Source: an uncultured Anaerolineales bacterium (GTDB lineage: Bacteria > Chloroflexota > Anaerolineae > Anaerolineales > UBA6663). Taken from it: a stretch of DNA of 64,000 nt. The translations under genes were made by a program, and so were the position numbers. Shown here in pieces: positions 27,994 to 34,899 of the stretch. How positions within the stretch are numbered: the stretch's first letter is position 1; every line of letters starts with the position of its first letter. The stretch is from assembly GCA_937952305.1 (NCBI GenBank), contig CALFZO010000052.1, positions 1-64,000 of the forward strand, given 5' to 3'. The notes below the pieces were generated by a model. That model had not been told where the DNA came from. It ran no database searches and saw only the letters and a program-made list of their open reading frames with translations.

Positions 27994-28122
27994 CGCATTG
28001 ACAGGATCGCGCCTGGACCGCCACCGTGACACGCATGACAATAGTCGTTCAGACGCGCGACAGGCGGCAGTGACGCGCCGCCGCCGGGTCGGCGTACGCT
28101 GACAGGAGTAGGAACCGTCCCC

Positions 28123-28854
28123 ATGGCTCCCAATCCGGAACCGGGCGCGCGCGGCAACCCTCTGGAAACTCTGCGCCAGATCGAACGGCTGCGCCATGAG
28201 CGGGTGGCGCCGGCGCCGCTGGACCCCGGCGTGTTGCTGTTGCGGCGCTGGCAAGCGCTCCGGCTGAGCCGCACCTACGCCGATCTGCTCGAACACCCGC
28301 GCTACCAGTCCGCCTGCCGCTTCTTCCTGGACGACCTCTACGGCGCCCGCGACTTCAGCCAGCGCGACCACGACCTGACGCAGATGTACGAGTTCTCGCG
28401 CCGGGTCTTCCCGGAACAGTCCATCCGCCCCCTGGCCCGCACGGTCGAGCTGCACTTCATGACCCAATCCCTGGACGCGCGCCTGTTGGACGCGCTCGTC
28501 AACCGGCTTGGGGTCACGGATACCATTACGCCGGCCCTATATGCGGAAGCCTACCGCCTGTGTGATAATTATGTTGAACGCGTTCAGCAGATTGAGTTGA
28601 TCGGCGAGATCGGCCAGATGCTGGACGGGCTCGTAAAACTGCCGCTGGTGGGCGCGGCCGTGGCGCTGGCCCGCGGCCCGGCGGCGCGGGCCGGCTATGG
28701 GGAGTTGACCGAGTTCCTGGAGCGCGGCTACAACGCCTTCAAGCACATGCGCGGTTCTACGTTCTTCTTGAGCACCGTGCGGCAGCGCGAGCTGCGGATC
28801 CTAGACAAATTGTTCGCCAACGATCCGGACCCGTTCGGCTTCAGTCTGGAGTAG
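28123..28854 (+). CDS. Conserved protein of unknown function (FFLDDLYG motif)
   Basis: 243 residues, predicted largely helical. I remember a similar FFLxDLYG plus RDxD pattern in uncharacterised proteobacterial proteins, but cannot name the family. Visible elements are FFLDDLYGARDFSQRDHDL (about 66-84), a possible amphipathic or membrane-associating stretch LVKLPLVGAAVALARGPAARAGYG near 170-195, and a C-terminal FKHMRGSTFFLSTVRQREL. No signal peptide. First gene of the operon with a patatin, a DinB protein and WS/DGAT, behind a strong promoter. A role in lipid or granule handling is inference from position only. Confidence 0.75.
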   Translation: MAPNPEPGARGNPLETLRQIERLRHERVAPAPLDPGVLLLRRWQALRLSRTYADLLEHPRYQSACRFFLDDLYGARDFSQRDHDLTQMYEFSRRVFPEQSIRPLARTVELHFMTQSLDARLLDALVNRLGVTDTITPALYAEAYRLCDNYVERVQQIELIGEIGQMLDGLVKLPLVGAAVALARGPAARAGYGELTEFLERGYNAFKHMRGSTFFLSTVRQRELRILDKLFANDPDPFGFSLE

Positions 28855-28907
28855 CCGGGCGTTGACGCAGCGGCCCGTTTGTCCACGGGCCCCAGAAAGG
28901 CGAGGCT

Positions 28908-30188
28908 ATGCGGCAGTCCTCTTCGCACAAGACCGCCTTGGTCCTGGCCGGCGGCGGGCTGACCGGCGCCGTCTACGAGATCGGCGCCCTGCGCGCCATC
29001 GACGACATCCTGGTCGACCGGACCGTGGCCGACTTTGACATCTACGTCGGCACCAGCGCCGGGTCGCTGGTGACCAGCCTGCTCGCCAACGGCATCAGCC
29101 CGAACACGATGCTGCAGGCCATCGCCGGCGAGCACCCCAACATCCCGGCCATCGAGCGCGACCACCTTTTCCACTTCAACCCCGACGACCTGCTGCAATG
29201 GGCGGCCCAGATCCCGCCGAAAGTGCTGGGCGCCTGGTCCCACTACCTGCGCCATCTGGGCGACATGACTCTCTTCGACCTGGTCTGGCAGCTGTCCGAG
29301 GCGCTGCCCTCCGGCATCTATGACAACACGACGCTGGAGCGCTACGTCCGCAGCGCGATCCGCGCCTACGGCCACGCCAACCGCTTCGACCAGCTGCAAC
29401 GCGATCTCTACATCATCGCCACCGACCTGGACACCAGCGAGCGCGTCGTCTTCGGCCCGGACACCCACCCGGAACTGGCGATCTCCAAGGCCGTGGCCGC
29501 CTCCACCGCCATCCCGGTGGTGTACAAGCCGGTGCGCATCAACGGCCGCGACTACGTCGACGGCGGCCTGCGCGGCAACGCCAGCCTGGACGTGGCCATC
29601 GAGCACGGCGCCAAGCTGGTGGTGTGCATCAACCCGGTGGTGCCGTTCGACAACCGTGACCGGGCCTCGATTCCGTTCTTCGGGCCGGATGGCGGTTACC
29701 TGCGGGATAAGGGCTTCACGGCCGTGGCTAACCAGGTCGGCCGCATCACCAGCCACGCCGGCCTGCACTACCACGTCAAGCAGCTCCGCAAGACCCGGCC
29801 CGAGGTGGATATCATCCTGATCGAGCCGAGCCGCTCCGATTACCAGATGTTTTTCTACAACATCATGCGCTACTCGGCCCGGCTGATCGTCGCCCGGCAT
29901 GGCTTTGAAACCGTCTCGCTGCGCCTGGCCGAAGACTTCGCCAACTTCCAGCAAATGCTCCAGCGCCACCACATCCGCATCTCCCAGCGCCTGGTCCTGG
30001 AAGAGCTGTCTGAGATCCAGCAGGCGAATTACAGCCCGGCCGTCATCCGGCGGGTCCTGGAAGCGCGCTCGGCGACCTATCGGCGCGGCGTCAACAGCCG
30101 GCACAGCAGCCCCCTCGGCCAGCTGCGCAGCAGCCTGAAGGACCTGGAACAGGCCCTGGCCGACTTTCCGAGCAACGGCCCGGCATGA
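28908..30188 (+). CDS. Patatin-like phospholipase/esterase (long form)
   Basis: 426 residues. Oxyanion motif LAGGGLTGAVYEIGAL at the N-terminus, nucleophile GTSAGS, and catalytic Asp in YVDGGLRGN complete the Ser-Asp dyad of patatins. The domain (about 8-300) is followed by ~120 helical residues (YSARLIVARHGFETVSLRLAEDF to the end). It would hydrolyse acyl esters from phospholipids or neutral lipids; there is no signal peptide. Overlaps the DinB gene by 4 nt (ATGA). One of two patatins in this lipid region. Confidence 0.9.
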   Translation: MRQSSSHKTALVLAGGGLTGAVYEIGALRAIDDILVDRTVADFDIYVGTSAGSLVTSLLANGISPNTMLQAIAGEHPNIPAIERDHLFHFNPDDLLQWAAQIPPKVLGAWSHYLRHLGDMTLFDLVWQLSEALPSGIYDNTTLERYVRSAIRAYGHANRFDQLQRDLYIIATDLDTSERVVFGPDTHPELAISKAVAASTAIPVVYKPVRINGRDYVDGGLRGNASLDVAIEHGAKLVVCINPVVPFDNRDRASIPFFGPDGGYLRDKGFTAVANQVGRITSHAGLHYHVKQLRKTRPEVDIILIEPSRSDYQMFFYNIMRYSARLIVARHGFETVSLRLAEDFANFQQMLQRHHIRISQRLVLEELSEIQQANYSPAVIRRVLEARSATYRRGVNSRHSSPLGQLRSSLKDLEQALADFPSNGPA

Positions 30189-30661
30189 CCACCCTGCAGC
30201 CCATCGGCGCCGCCGTCTTTGAGCGGCTGACGGCCCTGCACGCCGGCCTGGAAAGCGCCCTGGAGGGCCTCCCGCCCGAGGCCCTGGACTGGACGCCCGG
30301 CCCGGGCTTCAACTCGCTGGCCGTGCTGATCACGCACGCCACCGGCGCCGAACGCTACTGGATCGGCGATGTGGCTGCCGGGCACGCCTCCGGGCGGGTG
30401 CGCGAGGCCGAGTTCCAAGTTCAGGCGCTCTCAGCCGACGCGTTGCGGGCGCGCCTGGCCGAGACGCTGGCGTTCTGCGGGAGCACCCTGGCCGAGCTGG
30501 GCGATGGTCGGCTGGCGGAGAAGCGCACCTCGCCTCGCGACGGCCGCACCTTCAGCGTGGCGTGGTGCCTGGCGCACGCCCTGGAGCACACCGCCCTCCA
30601 CACCGGCCACGCCCAGCTGCTGCGCCAGCTGTGGGAGCAGCGCCAGCCCGGCCCGCCGTAA
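30185..30661 (+). CDS. DinB-family protein
   Basis: 158 residues forming the expected four-helix bundle. Candidate metal ligands are His in LITHATGAERYWIGDV and the two in ALEHTALHTGHAQLLRQ, matching the DinB/YfiT three-His arrangement. Relatives include bacillithiol and mycothiol-dependent transferases and many proteins of unknown role. It is translationally coupled to the patatin and lies 31 nt before WS/DGAT, which is an unusual setting for this family. Confidence 0.85.
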   Translation: MTTLQPIGAAVFERLTALHAGLESALEGLPPEALDWTPGPGFNSLAVLITHATGAERYWIGDVAAGHASGRVREAEFQVQALSADALRARLAETLAFCGSTLAELGDGRLAEKRTSPRDGRTFSVAWCLAHALEHTALHTGHAQLLRQLWEQRQPGPP

Positions 30662-30692
30662 GCCCGCCCGCCCTCGCCGCCACGGAGGCGCG

Positions 30693-32237
30693 ATGCCCAA
30701 ATCGGAGCCGTTCACCAGCGTCGACGCGGCCTGGCTGCATATGGATCAGCCGGCCAACCTCGCCATGATCACGGGCGTGCTCATGTTCGACGCGCCGCTG
30801 GACTTCGCCCGCCTGAAAGCCACTTACCAGCATCGCCTGCTGCCGGCTTTCCCGCGCTTCCGTCAGCGCGTACGCGAGCCGCGCCTGAGCCTGGGGCTGC
30901 CGCGCTGGGAGCTTGACCCCAACTTCGCTCTGGACCATCACCTCGGCCAGCTGGACCTGGCTGCGCCCGGCGATGACGCCAGCCTGCAGGCGCTGGCCGG
31001 CGAGCTGATGGCCCGGCCGCTGGACCGCGCCCACCCGCTCTGGCACATCACCTTGGTGCGCGGCTACGGCGCCGGCAGCGCCCTGATCTGCCGCCTGCAT
31101 CATTGCATCGCCGACGGCTTGGCGCTCGTTCAGGTCCTGCTCTCGCTGACCGACACCGCGCCGGACGCCGCCTGGCCGAAGCCGCCGGCCGAGGCGGGGC
31201 GCCGCCCGCCGCGCGGTCTGGTCCAGCGGTTGGTGGCCCGCACGACTGAGACCGTGGACCAGACGCTGACGACGGCCGAGCACTGGCTCCACGACGGTAC
31301 GCTGGCGCTGCAGGGCGCCCTGCATCCGGCCGAACAGCTGGCCGTCGGCGGGCTGTATGCGCTGGCCCTCGGCAAGTTGACGCTGCTCGGGCCGGACCAG
31401 CGCACGCTGTTGCGCGGCCGCTGCGAGATACCCAAGCGCGCGGCCTGGAGCCGGCCGGTGCCGCTCGCCGTCGTCAAAGCCATCGGCCAGTCCCTGGACG
31501 GCACCATCAACGACGTCCTGCTGGCCGCGGCCGTGGGCGGGCTGCGCCGCTATCTGGAGCGCAACGACCAGGTGGTGGACCGGCTGAACCTGCGCGCGCT
31601 GGTGCCGGTGAATCTGCGCCCGTCGGACGAACTGGCGCGCCTGGGCAACCGCTTCGGCCTGGTGCTGCTGTCCTTGCCGGTGGGCGTGCGCGAGCCGCTG
31701 CGGCGCATCCGCGTGCTGAAGAAGCGCATGGACGCGATCAAGGACTCGCCCGAGGCCGTGGTCGCCTTCGGGATCCTGGGCGCCATGGGCCTGACGCCGG
31801 CCCAGGTGGAGGACTTGATCGTCAAGTTCTTCGCCGCCAAGGCCTCGGCCGTCATGACCAACGTCCCCGGCCCGCGCGAGGTGCTCTACTTCGCCGGCCA
31901 GCCGCTCAAGGGCCTGATGTTCTGGGTGCCGCAGCCCGGCAACCTGGCTCTGGGCTTGAGCATCCTCAGCTATGCCGGCGCCGTGCGGATCGGCGTAGCC
32001 ACCGACGCCGGCCTGGTGCCGGACCCCGAGACCATCGTGGCCGGCTTCGAGGCGGAATTAGACGCCCTGCGCCGCACAGTGCGGCCGGCCCGCGCCGCGC
32101 CGCCGCCGACCCACCCGGCCCAAGCGCCCCGCGCCAAGGGTCGCTGCCAGGCCCAGACCCGCTCCGGACAGCGCTGCCGCAACCAGGCCCGGCCCGGCTC
32201 AAAGGTCTGCCACGCCCATCGCGGCCCGCGGAAATGA
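30693..32237 (+). CDS. Wax ester synthase/diacylglycerol O-acyltransferase (WS/DGAT)
   Basis: 514 residues from the ATG at 30693, preceded by GGAGG. Active-site motif HHCIADG (HHxxxDG) near residue 140, the PLW region DRAHPLWHITLVRGY, and the family C-terminal motifs NVPGPREVLYFAGQPL and PQPGNLALGLSILSYAG. It esterifies acyl-CoA with a fatty alcohol (wax ester) or diacylglycerol (triacylglycerol). After the domain comes a ~50-residue basic tail with CQAQTRSGQRCRN and KVCHAHRG, a Cys/His pattern like a small zinc-binding module, not a normal part of WS/DGAT. Last gene of its operon. Confidence 0.93.
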   Translation: MPKSEPFTSVDAAWLHMDQPANLAMITGVLMFDAPLDFARLKATYQHRLLPAFPRFRQRVREPRLSLGLPRWELDPNFALDHHLGQLDLAAPGDDASLQALAGELMARPLDRAHPLWHITLVRGYGAGSALICRLHHCIADGLALVQVLLSLTDTAPDAAWPKPPAEAGRRPPRGLVQRLVARTTETVDQTLTTAEHWLHDGTLALQGALHPAEQLAVGGLYALALGKLTLLGPDQRTLLRGRCEIPKRAAWSRPVPLAVVKAIGQSLDGTINDVLLAAAVGGLRRYLERNDQVVDRLNLRALVPVNLRPSDELARLGNRFGLVLLSLPVGVREPLRRIRVLKKRMDAIKDSPEAVVAFGILGAMGLTPAQVEDLIVKFFAAKASAVMTNVPGPREVLYFAGQPLKGLMFWVPQPGNLALGLSILSYAGAVRIGVATDAGLVPDPETIVAGFEAELDALRRTVRPARAAPPPTHPAQAPRAKGRCQAQTRSGQRCRNQARPGSKVCHAHRGPRK

Positions 32238-32239
32238 CA

Positions 32240-32271
32240 ACAGCGCGGGACGATGGCTCGTCCCGCGCTGT
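32240..32271. terminator. Strong bidirectional terminator hairpin
   Basis: A perfect 14-bp stem (32240-32253 with 32258-32271) with a TGGC tetraloop starts 3 nt after the WS/DGAT stop. It lies between that gene and the convergent acyltransferase gene. No clear T-tract on either side. Confidence 0.65.
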
Positions 32272-32306
32272 GAGCGTGTTCGTTCCGGCGAGGCCGCCGA
32301 ACTCCG

Positions 32307-33743
32307 TCAGCCTGTGAAAATCGAGCGGCGCTTGGCCAGCCGCGCGTAGATCGTGTTCTGGACCACGTTGCGCACCTGGTCGGTGAGCTGCGAGACCAGC
32401 ATCAGGTTGTTGGCCGCCCGCGGCCCGTGCTGCGCCGTCGGGATCGGCTCGCCGATGTCGATGTACCACTTGGTCGGCAGCGGCACGAACCCCAGCAGGC
32501 CCAGCCACGGGAAGGTCGGCGAGATCGGGAAGTACGGGAAGCCGGTGAGCTTGGCCATGAAGTTGGACTTGGCCAGCGAGATGTAGGTTTCTTCGGCGCC
32601 CACGATCGACACCGGGATCATCGGCGCGCCGGTGCGCAGGGCCATGCGCACGAAACCGCCCCGGCCGAAGCGCGCCAGGCGGTAGCGCTCCTTGTACAGC
32701 TTGCCGACGCCCTTGTAGCCCTCCGGGAAGACGGCCACCAACTCGTCTTGATCGAGCAGGCGCGTACCGTTGTCGTCGGTCGCCAGCACCTGCCCGCACT
32801 TGGTCAGGAAGTCGGACAAGAACGGCAGCGTCGGGAACCAGGTGGCGTACAGGGTCCGCACCAGCCGCTGGGCGGGGTGGTCGTTGATGATGCCGGTCGC
32901 CAGCATCATGCCGTCAAACGGCAGTTGACCGGAATGGTTCACCACCAGCAGCGCCCGGCCGTCAGCGGGCACGTTCTCCAGGCCGCTCATCTCCACCCGC
33001 CAGTAGGTCCGGTACATGAAGTTGGCGAACGGCTTGACGGCCTCCAGAAATTCCCGGTCGAGGCCCCACTGGTCGGTTTCGTACTCGCCCGTCATGCGGC
33101 GTTTGAGGGTGTCGGTTTGGAACTGGAGCGAGCTGTTCAGGACGTACCACATCCCCTTCCAGGTGTCGGCGTCCAGCAGGTCGTCGCCGAAGAACGTGCG
33201 CAGCTTGCTGAGCAGGCCGCGCCGCAGGGGCGAGGGCAGCACGCCGGCGCCCTCCTCCAGCAAATCCAGGAGACGCTCGGGCGTGATAGACGTGATATAG
33301 CCGGGGCTGATGGAGCGGATGCGCTCGAACAGCGCCTCGACCTCCTGGAGGAACTGGCGCCGCAGCGAGGGGTCCAGGCCGGCCTCAGCCTCCGGGTTCT
33401 CCTCGGGCGCCTCGTCCGGCGAAAAGTCGGATGGCTCGGGCTCGGGCGCCACGAGCTTGGGTTTGCGCCGCGGCTTGGCTTTGGTCTTGGCTTTGGCGGC
33501 CGCCGGCCGGCGGCGCTTGGGTGCCGCGGCCGCAGGGGCTGCCTCGGCATCGTAAAGATAGACGGAGTTCTCGGACGCCAGGACCGCGTCGCCGTCCGGG
33601 TCGCTTTGGCCGTTGGCGGCCGGGACGGCGGCCGGCTCGGTGACGGGCTGGGTGGCGTTCACGCGCTTGGACCGGCGCGCCCGGGCTGGCGGGCTGGCGC
33701 TCCGCCGGCCGGTCGACTGGGAGGACGCTTTCTTCTGGGCCAT
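32307..33743 (-). CDS. Lysophospholipid acyltransferase (PlsC/LPLAT family) with long disordered N-terminus
   Basis: 478 residues. The first ~110 residues are Lys/Arg/Ala/Pro-rich and acidic low complexity, probably disordered. The catalytic domain (about 225-470) has VVNHSGQLPFDGMML, the His-to-Asp acyltransferase motif in its NHSGxLPFD form, then AVFPEGYKGVGKLY and RTGAPMIPVSIVGAEE, which are motifs III and IV. It would acylate lysophosphatidate or another glycerolipid acceptor at the membrane. It follows an SDR gene by 24 nt. A paired SDR and NHSG-type acyltransferase is also, as I recall, seen in actinobacteria (galE2 neighbourhood). Confidence 0.88.
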   Translation of the reverse strand: MAQKKASSQSTGRRSASPPARARRSKRVNATQPVTEPAAVPAANGQSDPDGDAVLASENSVYLYDAEAAPAAAAPKRRRPAAAKAKTKAKPRRKPKLVAPEPEPSDFSPDEAPEENPEAEAGLDPSLRRQFLQEVEALFERIRSISPGYITSITPERLLDLLEEGAGVLPSPLRRGLLSKLRTFFGDDLLDADTWKGMWYVLNSSLQFQTDTLKRRMTGEYETDQWGLDREFLEAVKPFANFMYRTYWRVEMSGLENVPADGRALLVVNHSGQLPFDGMMLATGIINDHPAQRLVRTLYATWFPTLPFLSDFLTKCGQVLATDDNGTRLLDQDELVAVFPEGYKGVGKLYKERYRLARFGRGGFVRMALRTGAPMIPVSIVGAEETYISLAKSNFMAKLTGFPYFPISPTFPWLGLLGFVPLPTKWYIDIGEPIPTAQHGPRAANNLMLVSQLTDQVRNVVQNTIYARLAKRRSIFTG

Positions 33744-33767
33744 AGGATCGTCTCTTCTCGCCTGAGC

Positions 33768-34871
33768 TCAGGCCGCCTGGCCGGAGCGGGTCCGGCGCGG
33801 TGTGCGTGTCCGGGAGCGCGCGGCCGGAGCCGGCGCCTGGCCGTCGCCGTCAGCCGCGGCGCGGGCGCGGCGGCGGCGCTCGATGGTCTCGCGCAGACGT
33901 TCCTCTTCCTGCTGGCGGGTCAGCGCCTCCGGCACATAGCGTCGGACGCGGTTCTGGCTGGCGAACTCGCGCAGCGTCTCTTCGGCCGAGTACTGGGGCG
34001 TGAAGCCCAGTTCGGTGCGCATCTTGTGCAGGTCGCCCACGCACGGGTAACGCAGGTAATCCAGGTCTAGCGGCGCATAGCGCGGCCCGAGCAGCGCCAC
34101 GCTGCCGTAGGCCAGCGGGTGGAGCACCGGCAGCGGCAGTTTGCCGGCCAGGCCCATCAGCTTCCACAACGGCAGGGCGTTGTCGGCGCCCACGTTGAAG
34201 GCGCCGGGCGCGTCGTTCAGCACGGCGTGCGCCAGCGCCGCGGTCACGTCCTGCTCGTGGATGACCTGCAGCATCGGGTCAAAGCCCAACAGCGTCAGGG
34301 AGTCGTCCTCGCGCAGGAAGCGCGTCATCGGCGTGCTGCATTTCGGCCCGACGATATGGGCGAAGCGCAGGATCGTCAGGATCAGGTCCGGCGCCTGGCG
34401 CTGCAGGCCGTTGCAGAAAGCCTCGATCTCCACCAGGTCGCGGAGGTAGCCGTAGTCCTTGCTGCCGTGCTGCGGGTGGTCTTCGCGCAGGTAGAGCGAG
34501 TTGGTCGGCTGCGCGCCGTAGACCATGGTGCTGCTCTTGAACACGATCTTGCGCACGCCGGCTTCGGCGCAGGCGCCCAGGAACTTCATCGTCCCCATCA
34601 CGTTCTGCTCGAAGCCGGCCTCGCTCGGCCGCGTGTATTCGACGAAGTGCAGGTGGCAGACCGTGTCCGGGCGCTCGGCCTTGAGCAGGTCCACCAGGGC
34701 CGGGTTGTGCAGATCGGCTTGGACGAAGTCCAGGCCCTTGATCTCGGTCTCCGGCGGGCCGGCGTCCAACCCGATGACGTGCAGGCCCGGCAGCTCCAAC
34801 AGTTGGGCGGCGACGCGTCCGCCCCAATAGCCGGCCACGCCACTGACAAGCACCGTGCGTTGATCGGTCAT
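33768..34871 (-). CDS. Atypical NAD-dependent epimerase/dehydratase (extended SDR)
   Basis: 367 residues from the ATG at 34871. Rossmann motif VSGVAGYWGGRVAAQL, acidic residue GLDAG after the second strand, and SSTMVYGA at the active-site strand. The usual YxxxK is replaced by a GYLRD segment, so a canonical epimerase reaction is doubtful. The last ~55 residues are an Arg-rich tail (RRRRARAAADGDGQ onward). It lies between the acyl-ACP reductase-like gene and the acyltransferase in one minus-strand operon. Substrate unknown; a lipid-linked or acyl substrate is a guess from context. Confidence 0.85.
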   Translation of the reverse strand: MTDQRTVLVSGVAGYWGGRVAAQLLELPGLHVIGLDAGPPETEIKGLDFVQADLHNPALVDLLKAERPDTVCHLHFVEYTRPSEAGFEQNVMGTMKFLGACAEAGVRKIVFKSSTMVYGAQPTNSLYLREDHPQHGSKDYGYLRDLVEIEAFCNGLQRQAPDLILTILRFAHIVGPKCSTPMTRFLREDDSLTLLGFDPMLQVIHEQDVTAALAHAVLNDAPGAFNVGADNALPLWKLMGLAGKLPLPVLHPLAYGSVALLGPRYAPLDLDYLRYPCVGDLHKMRTELGFTPQYSAEETLREFASQNRVRRYVPEALTRQQEEERLRETIERRRRARAAADGDGQAPAPAARSRTRTPRRTRSGQAA

Positions 34872-34899
34872 GGAAGGTCTCCCCAAGGCCCGGCGCCGC

